A DNA stretch of 64,000 bases from Alphaproteobacteria bacterium GWF2_58_20 (GTDB lineage: Bacteria; Pseudomonadota; Alphaproteobacteria; UBA1247): positions 148,418 to 212,417 of the forward strand of contig MEMB01000002.1 of the NCBI GenBank assembly GCA_001768735.1. Direction: 5' to 3'. The position numbers were made by a program, and so were the translations under genes. Positions 16,690 to 24,530 of this stretch are shown here, piece after piece. The first letter of the stretch is position 1. Every line of letters begins with the position of its first letter. A model generated the notes under the pieces. That model was not told the origin of the DNA, did no database searches, and worked only from the letters and a program-made list of their open reading frames with translations.

Positions 16690-19600
16690 GTCAGGATTCT
16701 TGATAACGTTGATGTTGAAAACCTGGTCCTGGTAAAGCAGGCTCAGGGAATTGTCATCCAGTCTGAGATGGATTTTATAGGTTCCTGGGGTCGCATTATC
16801 CTCTTCCATGGGCATGCCTTCCAGCGTAAGTGTCCCGTGGCGGACATCGCTGCGCGTAATGTTCAACCAAGAGGGTTTCTGCAATACCAGGATGTTGCGG
16901 AAGCCTGATCCTGATGTGGCGATGTTGTAAACATAAGGCTCGTTCATGCGCACGAAAAGCGGTGGGGATGAGGTGAATTCCGACCGGTCCTGCCGGTCAC
17001 CGGAACTCATGTAGGTCCGGCCGTCCATGGACAGGCCGTAGATGAAATCGGAATAACCGAATTCCGCAATGATGGTGGCGCGTGGAATGAGCTGGTCGGT
17101 GACAAACTGCCTGCATTCCGGTCCTGCGCCGCTGGTTTCGTGCAGGCAGATGGAATCAGCGCTTTCCAGGAAGGAAAGTCCGGGAATCCGTTTGATGACA
17201 AGAACCCGTTCTTCTCCGCCTTCATAACCACGCTGCTGGACAAGTACGGTAAAACGTCCGGCAATGATGGACATGTACGTGGCGATGAGGCCCCCGAGGA
17301 TGAAAAGCCCCAGAATGGTGAAAATGGCGATACGGATGTGGCGGCGGTGTTTCCGCGCACCGAGGATTTCGGAGATGCGTTCGTGGGCGCCCGGATGGCC
17401 TGCCTTTTCTGCCATCATGAAAAGGGAAAGGGCTTCCGCTTCCCGGCGGGGCATTTCATCGGGCGCCAGCCAGTAGATTTCCGCGAGTTCAAAACAGGCT
17501 TCCGGATCGTTCTGTTCGGCGGCCATCTGGAACCAGCGCATGGCTTCAGGCCAATCGCGCTGGCAGCCGCGGCCTTCCTTGTGCATGAAAGCGGACTGCA
17601 ACTGGGCGGCAAGATAGCCCTGCTGGCCAGAGATCTGGAACCATTTGAGGGCGTCTGTCTCGTTGCGGACGGTTCCACGTCCACCGGCCAGCATGATGGC
17701 TGCATGGTATTGGGCTTCAATGTCGCCCCGGTTGGCTGCCTGCATGAACCAGTGAAAAGCTTCTTTTTCGTTTTGCTCGATACCGCGGCCATCGCGGTAA
17801 AGTTCGGCCAGCGCTACTTGGGCGCGCAGGTTTCCTTGCAGGGCCGATGTACTGAACCAGGTCAGGGCATCACTTTCGCTCTTGGGAAAGCCAATTCCGT
17901 CGCGGAGGGCGCAAGCAAGATCGTATTGGGCAACTGGATGTCCGTTTTCGGCAGCTTTCTGGAACCAGGTTGCAGCCATCTGCTGGTTTTTTTCAACGCC
18001 CCGGCCATCGCGCATCATGCATGCCAACCGATGCTGGGCCTCCGGGTTTCCCTGTTCAGCGGCGGCCATGAACCATTTTGCGGCTTCTTCCGGGTTCGTT
18101 TTGAACGCATGCCCTTCTTCCAGCATCAGGGCATAAGACATCTGGGCATCCCTATGCCCCTGTTTCGCCGCCATGAGGAACCATTTTGCGGCTTCCGCTT
18201 CATTTTTCGAAACAAAACGGCCTTCACTGTAAAGCTGGGCCAAGTGGAGCTGTGAAGGAAGATGACCTGCCTCAGCAGCCTTGCGGAACCATTTTATGGA
18301 TTCATCGCGGTCCTGCGGGACGTTATGTCCATCACGGTACATCTCGGCCAGGCTGAAGAAATCATTTGGGGAACCCTGTTCAAGTGCGCCGACATTCAGG
18401 GTTTTCAGAACGGAAGGAAGATAGAACAGGCGGGTGTCCTGTTCTTCGGGAGGATAGACACCATAAAGGCGTACGACACGGAAACCGATGGTGTTGTTTT
18501 CGGTGGCGGATTCGGAATGGTGGTGGAGATGGTGCTGGTCAATCGTCTGGTCCCAGGCGCCGCCGCGCAGGAGGTGGGTGCCTTCGGCATGGCCATGGTC
18601 CATAAGCCAGTCCCATGTGTTGCCGGAGATGTCACTGACGCCCTGATGGTTGGCAGGATGGGCATCCACAGGGGTTGTACCATGCACCGGCTGGCCGCCT
18701 GCCCTGTGAAATGTGCCGTAGTCGTCCGGGTTTTCCCGCTGATCAAGCGATGGCCCGGCAGCGGCGATCCATTGTTTTTCGGTGGGAAGGGTGTATGGGT
18801 GCCCCGTGAGTTTGGAGAGCCATTCCGCATAGGCAACCGCTTCTTCCCATGTGATGTTGACAACAGGATGTTTTTCATCCTGCAGGAAGCCGGGATAGGT
18901 CCAGCCTTCACCCGCCGAATGGCCGATCATGCCTGTGTATTTGGTGTATTCGCCAACCGTTATCGGGTATTTTCCGATGAGGAACAGGCTTTCCCGCAGC
19001 GATGGCCCCTCGGTCCGGATGGGAACCATGACAGGCGCAAGGGGATTTTCCTGTGTGCCTTCGCGGGCCTTGGCAAGTTCAGCCCATTCCGTGTCCAGGC
19101 GCGCTTCAGCCTGTGCCACGCTTGAGAGCATCAACACAAAGAGGAGAAGGACAGGCTCCTTCTCGGCGGTCTGGTTGAGGTGTTTGTACCATGGGCAGCT
19201 CAGGGCTTCCTTGGTGGCTATGCTTTTGGCCTGCTCTTTCATCTCCGAAACGTGTTCGGAAGACAGCAGGAAAAGCAGGACGTCAAGGGCGGCCGCGTCA
19301 TGGTTGTAATAGACGTTGTGGCGCGTCACCTTTTTTTCATAAAGATGGAAGATGGTCGAATACAGGTTGATGTGGTGAAGGAAATCGTTTTGAAGCTTGA
19401 TGAAGGCATCAAGGGCTGCTTGGCTTTTATGCGGCAGGAAAACGCGCAGGGACAAGGTAATGACATTGTCGCGCAGGGCTTCAAGCAGGGCCGTTTGGGC
19501 TTTTTCGGAATCAGGGGCCCCTCCAAGGGCCAGGCGGGCGGATTTTTCAATTTCTGCCGGAGCGAGGCAAACCTGTTTCCAGCACAGGGGCTGATCAGGA

Positions 19601-19842
19601 TCAATCTGTGCAAGAGACAGGAAAAGTTTCTGGTCTTCGGAAAGATCGGATGTGTGTTCAATCTTGAGAAGGGCTTCCTGTAGCGCATCCTGTCCTGTGG
19701 ATGCGGCCCACGCCCGCAGGCGGCCGGAGCGGACCTCGTCCTGCGCTTCAGGCCATTTCTGGCGGAAAGCCTGACATAATGCGCGTGCCGAGGTGTAGGT
19801 TTCGCCCTGAAAGACAAAAGAGATGTTGGAAGGATCACTCAT
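16684..19842 (-). CDS. SUMF1-like / Sel1-repeat / transmembrane / Ig-like fusion protein
   Basis: A 1052-residue protein of unusual composition. Residues 1-235 are an uncharacterised N-terminal region with a segment IDPDQPLCW. Residues about 272-460 form a SUMF1 (formylglycine-generating-enzyme-like) domain with GKYPITVGEYTKYTG, NITWEEAVAYAEWLS, LPTEKQWIAAAG, DISGNTWDW, LLRGGAWD and GFRVVR. The catalytic cysteines of true FGE are absent, so it is probably a binding fold. Residues about 493-817 are nine Sel1 repeats of 36 residues. A single membrane helix lies near 838-862. The C-terminal part ends in a putative-Ig-like module (PSWLNITRSD, GTLTLEGMPM, GTYKIHL). Topology suggests a cytoplasmic bulk with an exported tail. 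Function unknown; the ribosome site is weak. Confidence 0.8.
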   Translation of the reverse strand: MSDPSNISFVFQGETYTSARALCQAFRQKWPEAQDEVRSGRLRAWAASTGQDALQEALLKIEHTSDLSEDQKLFLSLAQIDPDQPLCWKQVCLAPAEIEKSARLALGGAPDSEKAQTALLEALRDNVITLSLRVFLPHKSQAALDAFIKLQNDFLHHINLYSTIFHLYEKKVTRHNVYYNHDAAALDVLLFLLSSEHVSEMKEQAKSIATKEALSCPWYKHLNQTAEKEPVLLLFVLMLSSVAQAEARLDTEWAELAKAREGTQENPLAPVMVPIRTEGPSLRESLFLIGKYPITVGEYTKYTGMIGHSAGEGWTYPGFLQDEKHPVVNITWEEAVAYAEWLSKLTGHPYTLPTEKQWIAAAGPSLDQRENPDDYGTFHRAGGQPVHGTTPVDAHPANHQGVSDISGNTWDWLMDHGHAEGTHLLRGGAWDQTIDQHHLHHHSESATENNTIGFRVVRLYGVYPPEEQDTRLFYLPSVLKTLNVGALEQGSPNDFFSLAEMYRDGHNVPQDRDESIKWFRKAAEAGHLPSQLHLAQLYSEGRFVSKNEAEAAKWFLMAAKQGHRDAQMSYALMLEEGHAFKTNPEEAAKWFMAAAEQGNPEAQHRLACMMRDGRGVEKNQQMAATWFQKAAENGHPVAQYDLACALRDGIGFPKSESDALTWFSTSALQGNLRAQVALAELYRDGRGIEQNEKEAFHWFMQAANRGDIEAQYHAAIMLAGGRGTVRNETDALKWFQISGQQGYLAAQLQSAFMHKEGRGCQRDWPEAMRWFQMAAEQNDPEACFELAEIYWLAPDEMPRREAEALSLFMMAEKAGHPGAHERISEILGARKHRRHIRIAIFTILGLFILGGLIATYMSIIAGRFTVLVQQRGYEGGEERVLVIKRIPGLSFLESADSICLHETSGAGPECRQFVTDQLIPRATIIAEFGYSDFIYGLSMDGRTYMSSGDRQDRSEFTSSPPLFVRMNEPYVYNIATSGSGFRNILVLQKPSWLNITRSDVRHGTLTLEGMPMEEDNATPGTYKIHLRLDDNSLSLLYQDQVFNINVIKNPDK

Positions 19843-19906
19843 CCGGTCTGTACGCCCCCTGTTATCCCTTTATTTTTCCCATATTTTGGGTGGAACGTCA
19901 ATCAAA

Positions 19907-19939
19907 CAAAACGCGCCGGAAATTCTCCGGCGCGTTTCG
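19907..19939 (-). terminator. Rho-independent terminator of the rpsP-rimM-trmD-rplS operon
   Basis: The stem AAACGCGCCGGA / TCCGGCGCGTTT (12 base pairs, 5-base loop) lies about 45 bases after the rplS stop. Read on the minus strand it is followed by a TTTTGTTTG tract. Confidence 0.85.
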
Positions 19940-19981
19940 GTGGGTGCTGGTTCAACAAAAAGCTGGTCTTTGGAAGACGAT

Positions 19982-20386
19982 TTAGTCTTCCGTGGGCTTG
20001 ATTTCGCGACCGTCAGCCATGTCATGGCCTGTCGTGCGTTCGCTGATGCGGGCAGACTTGCCGCGGCGGTCACGCAGGTAATAGAGCTTGGCGCGGCGAA
20101 CGTCGCCACGACGGACGATTTCGATGGAATCAAGGCTCGGGCTGTAAAGCGGGAACACGCGTTCCACACCTTCGCCGTAGCTGATCTTGCGCACGGTGAA
20201 GGAGGAGTTGAGGCCAGCGTTGCGGCGGGCGATGCAGACGCCTTCGTAAGCCTGCACGCGTTCACGGGTGCCTTCAACAACCTTCACATTGACGCGAAGG
20301 GTGTCGCCAGCGGAAAAAGCCGGGATGGTCTTGCCGGAAGTGAGCTTGGCAATCTGCTCCTGGTCAAGTTTCTGGATGGTTGTCAT
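19982..20386 (-). CDS. rplS: 50S ribosomal protein L19
   Basis: Ribosomal protein L19, 134 residues, located at the 30S-50S interface. Recognised by [20 protein letters not shown], the following [32 protein letters not shown] and [23 protein letters not shown]. The C-terminal tail is about 15 residues longer than the shortest homologues, as is common in alphaproteobacteria. The ATG at 20386 is chosen because AGGAAA lies just upstream and the product starts at the conserved N-terminus. It overlaps the trmD stop by four bases and is the last gene before the terminator. Confidence 0.97.
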   Translation of the reverse strand: MTTIQKLDQEQIAKLTSGKTIPAFSAGDTLRVNVKVVEGTRERVQAYEGVCIARRNAGLNSSFTVRKISYGEGVERVFPLYSPSLDSIEIVRRGDVRRAKLYYLRDRRGKSARISERTTGHDMADGREIKPTED

Positions 20387-21123
20387 TTCTGTTTCCTTAT
20401 CTTTCTGGTGGTGGTCGCTTGTGAATGATTTTGCCAAAGGTCTGGACGTCGGGTTTTTGTAATGTCTTCCGCCCGCGCGCGCCGCCATGCACAGATGTTG
20501 GCGTGGTGGCCCGAAAGCAGGATGTCCGGAACCGGGCGCAAAGTCCCGGAAGCATCTGTCCATTCTGCGGGCCGCGTATAGTGCGGGTATTCCAGAAGGC
20601 CGTCCTCGAAGCTTTCCTCATCGGGCGTTTCGGTGTTGCCCATGACACCCGGCAGCAGCCGGATGCAGGCGTCCATGAGGATCATCGCGGCTGGTTCTCC
20701 GCCGGAAAGTACATAATCACCAACACTGACTTCCTCAATGTTGCAAGCCTCAAGGACACGTTCATCCACCCCCTCATAACGGCCACACAGGAGAACAAGA
20801 TGTTCTTCCGCAGCCAGTTCCTTTACGAGAGCCTGGGTCAGCAGGCGTCCGCGCGGGGAGAGATAGATGCACCGTCCGGGAGGCGATACCGCCCGGATGG
20901 CTTCCTCGAGTACGTCAGGCCGCATCACCATGCCGGCACCACCGCCAAAGGGAGTGTCGTCCACCGTGCGGTGGCGGTCATGCGCAAAATCGCGGATGTT
21001 TGTGGCCTCAAGGCTCCATATCCCGGATTCAAGGGCTTTCCCGGCCAGGCTGTGGCCAAGGGGCCCCGGGAACATTTCCGGGAACAGGGTGAGGACATCA
21101 ACATGCCACGGCGTGCCTGTCAT
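20383..21123 (-). CDS. trmD: tRNA (guanine-N1)-methyltransferase TrmD
   Basis: A 246-residue SPOUT-family enzyme that methylates G37 of tRNAs with a G at position 36, preventing frameshifting. Visible family segments are [54 protein letters not shown], the knot [25 protein letters not shown] and [12 protein letters not shown] basic Thr/Lys/Arg tail ends the protein. Start and stop overlap rimM and rplS by four bases each, so the three genes are translationally coupled. Confidence 0.97.
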   Translation of the reverse strand: MTGTPWHVDVLTLFPEMFPGPLGHSLAGKALESGIWSLEATNIRDFAHDRHRTVDDTPFGGGAGMVMRPDVLEEAIRAVSPPGRCIYLSPRGRLLTQALVKELAAEEHLVLLCGRYEGVDERVLEACNIEEVSVGDYVLSGGEPAAMILMDACIRLLPGVMGNTETPDEESFEDGLLEYPHYTRPAEWTDASGTLRPVPDILLSGHHANICAWRRARAEDITKTRRPDLWQNHSQATTTRKIRKQK

Positions 21124-21629
21124 TGAGCTTCCTCCGGGGGCATTACGACAATGGTGGCTTCACCAAGGTTGACGTCGCCCACGCAGGTTCCCTTGAAGGG
21201 AACAAGCAGGGAAGACATGTCTTCCTTTTTGATTTCCAGAATGTCGCCAGCTCCAAAGTTGAGGATGCTGCAAACCTCGCCAAGCATGTCGCCCGCAGGC
21301 GTCATGGCGGTAAGGCCAATGAGGTCGGTGTGGTAGTATTCCCCTTCAGGCAGGGCTGGCAAACGTTCACGTGGGACAAAAAGGCGTGTTCCACGCAAGG
21401 CTTCGGCGGCATTGCGGTCACTTACGCCCTCGATCTTGGCCAGCCACTGGTTTTTGTGGCGGGAGACAAGGTCAAGGCGGAAATGGTGCTGGCCGTTTTC
21501 ATCTGTCATGGAGCCGTAGCGCCCAAAATCCTCGGGATCGACGGTGAAACTTTTCACGCGCACGAGTCCGCGGATTCCGTGGGCGGATCCGATTTCTCCG
21601 ATGCAGATGGTGTTTGCCGGCCTGTTCAT
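21120..21629 (-). CDS. rimM: 16S rRNA processing protein RimM
   Basis: A 169-residue ribosome maturation factor that binds S19 in the 30S head. The N-terminal beta barrel shows [21 protein letters not shown], a highly conserved RimM signature, and the C-terminal PRC-barrel shows [21 protein letters not shown] and [10 protein letters not shown]. Length is normal. It sits between rpsP (29 bases upstream) and trmD (four-base overlap), the usual order. Confidence 0.96.
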   Translation of the reverse strand: MNRPANTICIGEIGSAHGIRGLVRVKSFTVDPEDFGRYGSMTDENGQHHFRLDLVSRHKNQWLAKIEGVSDRNAAEALRGTRLFVPRERLPALPEGEYYHTDLIGLTAMTPAGDMLGEVCSILNFGAGDILEIKKEDMSSLLVPFKGTCVGDVNLGEATIVVMPPEEAQ

Positions 21630-21658
21630 GGGGGAGGAAAAACCTTTGGCTGGAAGGA

Positions 21659-22075
21659 TCAGGCTTCTTCGGCTGCGGCAGCTTCAGGAGCCGGGGCAGC
21701 TTCGGGAGCGGGGGCCGCAGCTTCAGCCTGGGCAGCTTCCGCAGCGGCGGCAGCAGCTTGCAGGCGTTCCTGGGCCTTGGCCTTGGGAGCCGATTTCTTC
21801 GGGGTTTCGTTCCACTTCGGAGCTTCCATGATGTCCTGGGTTGCAAAGATGCGTGCAATGCGGTCCGACGGGATGGCGCCAACGGAGAGCCAGTACTTGG
21901 CGCGGTCGGCGTTCAGGACGGTGCGCTTGCCGCTGTCCTTGTCAAGCATCGGGTTGTAGCTGCCGAGCTTTTCGATGAAGCGGCCATCGCGCGGGCTGCG
22001 CGAGTCGGCAACAACGATGCTGTAGAAGGGACGGCTCTTGGCGCCGCCACGAGCCATGCGGATTTTCAGTGCCAT
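21659..22075 (-). CDS. rpsP: 30S ribosomal protein S16
   Basis: Ribosomal protein S16, 138 residues. The conserved core (about 1-80) starts with [20 protein letters not shown] and contains [13 protein letters not shown] and [13 protein letters not shown]. The remaining about 50 residues form a low-complexity Ala/Glu/Pro/Lys tail, a frequent feature of alphaproteobacterial S16. A clear ribosome site (AGGAAG) lies upstream. It follows ffh by 52 bases and probably belongs to the same transcript. Confidence 0.97.
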   Translation of the reverse strand: MALKIRMARGGAKSRPFYSIVVADSRSPRDGRFIEKLGSYNPMLDKDSGKRTVLNADRAKYWLSVGAIPSDRIARIFATQDIMEAPKWNETPKKSAPKAKAQERLQAAAAAAEAAQAEAAAPAPEAAPAPEAAAAEEA

Positions 22076-22127
22076 GTTGGTTTGTCTTCCTTTCGTCTTC
22101 GTTTGGTGGTCTGTGGTTGTTGGGTAG

Positions 22128-23510
22128 TCACGTTTTCATCCGGCCGAGGAGTTTCTCCATTCCGCCGGGAGGAAAATTCCCGGATGCCAGGCCGGAAAGG
22201 TCTTTCCCGCCCATTTTACGCATCCGTTTCATCATGTCCTGCATCTGCGAAAACTGTTTGATGAGGACATTGACATCATGCACGTTGGCGCCCGATCCGG
22301 CCGCAATGCGGCGTCTCCTGGACGCATTGAGGATTTCCGGCTTCCGGCGCTCTTTCCGGGTCATCGAGCCGATGATGGCGAGTTGCCGCCGAACCAGTTT
22401 TCCTTCCGGGTCAAGTTCCGCAAGTTGCTGGCGTGCACCGCGCATGCCGGGAAGCAGCTTGAGCAGGCCGCCCATGCCACCCATGCGGGTGAGCTGACGG
22501 AGCTGGGTTCCAAAATCCTCAAGGGTGAAAATGCCGGCCTGCATGCGCTTGGCCAAGGTTTCAGCCTCTCCGGCGTCAATGGTTTCCACAGCCTTTTCCA
22601 CAAGGCTCACCACATCGCCCATGTCGAGGATGCGGCCAGCCATGCGCTGAGGGTGGAAGGAATCAAGCGCGTCGATCTTTTCGCCGGTACCAATAAGCTT
22701 GATGGGGCAGCCGGTGACGGCACGCATGGAAAGGGCGGCGCCGCCACGGGCATCACCATCCATGCGGGTCAGGATGATGCCGGAAAGACCAAGGCGGGCA
22801 TTGAAGGTTTCGGCTGTGCGCACGGCATCCTGTCCGGTCATGGCGTCAGCCACAAGGAGGATCTCGTGGGGTTTGGCGGCATCGCGCACGGCAACGGCTT
22901 CTGCCATCATGTCTTCGTCAATGGCAAGGCGTCCGGCGGTGTCAAGGATAAGGACGTCAAAACCGCCCTTGCGGGCTTCGTCAAGCGCCCGCTGGGCAAT
23001 GGTCACCGCATCCTGTCCGGGGATGATGGCGAGCGTTGCAACGTTCGTGCTTTCGCCAAGAATGCGGAGCTGTTCCTGCGCGGCAGGACGGCGCACATCC
23101 AGCGAGGCCATGAGAACCTTGCGGGCTTCGCGCGTGGTCAGGCGTTTTGCCAGTTTTGCCGCGGTGGTGGTCTTGCCGGAACCTTGCAGGCCCGCCAGCA
23201 TGACGACAACAGGCGCGGGCGCGGTCAGGTCAATGCCGGCGCTTTCGGCACCCAGCATGTCCACAAGACCGTCATGGACAATCTTGATGACCTGCTGGGC
23301 GGGGGTGATGGATTGCAGGACGTCCGTGCCCACCGCACGGTCACGGATGCGGGCAATAAAATCCTTTACCACGGGAAGGGCGACATCGGCTTCAAGCAAG
23401 GCAACACGGACTTCCCGCAGGGCTTCGCCAACATCGGATTCCGTCAATGCTCCGCGCCGCCGAAGGCGGGCGAAGATGTCAGAAAAACGGTTGGTGAGGT
23501 TATCGAGCAT
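22128..23510 (-). CDS. ffh: Signal recognition particle GTPase Ffh
   Basis: The protein subunit of SRP, 460 residues, which binds nascent signal sequences and 4.5S RNA and delivers ribosomes to FtsY. The N domain begins [20 protein letters not shown]. The G domain has [24 protein letters not shown], and [14 protein letters not shown]. The C-terminal M domain is Met-rich ([14 protein letters not shown]) and carries the RNA-binding stretch starting [16 protein letters not shown]. The ATG at 23510 has AAGGGAC upstream; a longer frame starts 30 bases earlier but lacks the family N-terminus. Confidence 0.97.
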   Translation of the reverse strand: MLDNLTNRFSDIFARLRRRGALTESDVGEALREVRVALLEADVALPVVKDFIARIRDRAVGTDVLQSITPAQQVIKIVHDGLVDMLGAESAGIDLTAPAPVVVMLAGLQGSGKTTTAAKLAKRLTTREARKVLMASLDVRRPAAQEQLRILGESTNVATLAIIPGQDAVTIAQRALDEARKGGFDVLILDTAGRLAIDEDMMAEAVAVRDAAKPHEILLVADAMTGQDAVRTAETFNARLGLSGIILTRMDGDARGGAALSMRAVTGCPIKLIGTGEKIDALDSFHPQRMAGRILDMGDVVSLVEKAVETIDAGEAETLAKRMQAGIFTLEDFGTQLRQLTRMGGMGGLLKLLPGMRGARQQLAELDPEGKLVRRQLAIIGSMTRKERRKPEILNASRRRRIAAGSGANVHDVNVLIKQFSQMQDMMKRMRKMGGKDLSGLASGNFPPGGMEKLLGRMKT

Positions 23511-23747
23511 GCGGTCCCTTTGAAAAAAAGCACAAAACAAATGTTGCGCCAGTGGGCGAAACTCGCTGACTGGCGTGCCCCCGCAGGCGCCTGGAAGTGG
23601 CCATGGGAACGGAAAACGAGGAGGTTTTATCAGGGAAGGCGCGGTTTTGTCAAGCCTTCAAACAGGGGAGGGATGTAAAAACGTGGATTGCGTGTTTATG
23701 GAGGGCGTGATATATAAAACATACGAATAAAATGCAGGAGGTTTCCT

Positions 23748-23840
23748 ATGGAAAGCAAGACATTCTGGATAGCGATGGTTGTTGCCGTTCTTCTTTCGGC
23801 AGTCGGTGGCCTGGCTTTGCGCATGGCTTCTGGTGGTTGA
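23748..23840 (+). CDS. Small single-span membrane protein, 30 residues
   Basis: A very short frame with an almost ideal ribosome site (GCAGGAGG, about 7 bases before ATG) and its own terminator 25 bases after the stop. The product begins MESKTFWIAMVVAV and consists of a short N-terminus, one hydrophobic helix of about 18 residues and a Met-Ala-Ser-Gly-Gly tail. It lies in the gap between ffh (divergent) and the flavodoxin gene. I know of no family. The combination of strong ribosome site, membrane helix and terminator supports translation; its role is unknown. Confidence 0.6.
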   Translation: MESKTFWIAMVVAVLLSAVGGLALRMASGG

Positions 23841-23864
23841 TTTTAATGAACACATGACAACCTG

Positions 23865-23901
23865 AAAAACAGGACCGCCTTCAAGACGGCCCTGTTTTTT
23901 T
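23865..23901 (+). terminator. Rho-independent terminator after the small membrane protein gene
   Basis: The arms AAAAACAGG and CCTGTTTTTT enclose a CCG/CGG extension and end in a T-run at 23894-23901. It lies between the 30-residue gene and the flavodoxin gene, close to the latter's ribosome site. Confidence 0.75.
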
Positions 23902-23917
23902 GTGTAAGGATGGCAGA

Positions 23918-24466
23918 ATGAAAATCCTGATCGCTTATGGAAGCCGGGGCGGGGTGACTGCGGAAATCGCTGGCGTCATGGCGCAGGAAATGCTTGGGGC
24001 TGGCGTTGATGTCGATGTCGATGTCGATGTCGTGGACGTCAAGGACCTGCAGGATTTTTCTCCTTATCAGGCGGTTCTTCTGGGCAGCAGCATATGGGCA
24101 GGGCAGTTGCATCCAGCATTCCTGCGCATGGTGCGGGGGCATGAAAAGGCATTGGAAAAGTTGCTGGTCGGCATGTTCGTTGTGTGTCTCAGCCTGGCAA
24201 GCGAAGATCCGGAAATCTGTGATCGCGGGGAACATTATCTTGATCGTCTGGAACTGGATTTTCCCGGGATTGTTCCCATTGTGCGGGGAGCATTTGCCGG
24301 AGCGGTCACAATGACAACGGCAAATCTTGTCCATCCGTCGTTGTTTGAGCGGATTATCCTGTTTTTTGTGCGCAAAAAACTGGATGTGGATGCCCGGAAC
24401 TGGGAAGATATCCGGCGTTTTGCGCGGGATTTTGTTGCAAGGGTAACCCAGGATATCAAAAACTGA
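23918..24466 (+). CDS. Flavodoxin-domain protein, HemG-like
   Basis: A 182-residue single-domain flavodoxin fold. The N-terminus MKILIAYGSRGGVTAEIA is the FMN phosphate-binding loop, and LLGSSIWAGQLHPAFLRMV resembles the loop of menaquinone-dependent protoporphyrinogen dehydrogenase (HemG) and related flavodoxins. A hydrophobic, basic stretch (FERIILFFVRKK) near the C-terminus may contact the membrane. Residues 30-37 are a (Val-Asp)n run encoded by a hexanucleotide tandem repeat. Whether it acts in haem synthesis is uncertain, since no hem genes are adjacent. The start is the ATG at 23918, after TAAGGATGGCAG. Confidence 0.75.
   Translation: MKILIAYGSRGGVTAEIAGVMAQEMLGAGVDVDVDVDVVDVKDLQDFSPYQAVLLGSSIWAGQLHPAFLRMVRGHEKALEKLLVGMFVVCLSLASEDPEICDRGEHYLDRLELDFPGIVPIVRGAFAGAVTMTTANLVHPSLFERIILFFVRKKLDVDARNWEDIRRFARDFVARVTQDIKN
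24011..24028 (+). repeat. Hexanucleotide tandem repeat GTCGAT x3 in the flavodoxin gene
   Basis: Three perfect GTCGAT units, preceded by GTTGAT and followed by GTCGTG, encode Val-Asp repeats. Changes in copy number would stay in frame and lengthen or shorten a surface loop. Confidence 0.9.
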
Positions 24467-24489
24467 AGAATCCCGGATAAAACAAAGAA

Positions 24490-24524
24490 GGGCCGAAAAC
24501 TGTTTTTCAGTTTCCGGCCCTTTT
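24490..24524. terminator. Bidirectional Rho-independent terminator
   Basis: The arms GGGCCGAAAACTG and CAGTTTCCGGCCC with a T5 loop are followed by TTTT on the plus strand and CTTCTTTGTTTT on the minus strand. It lies between the convergent flavodoxin and putative-Ig genes and can serve both. Confidence 0.85.
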
Positions 24525-24530
24525 CACGTA

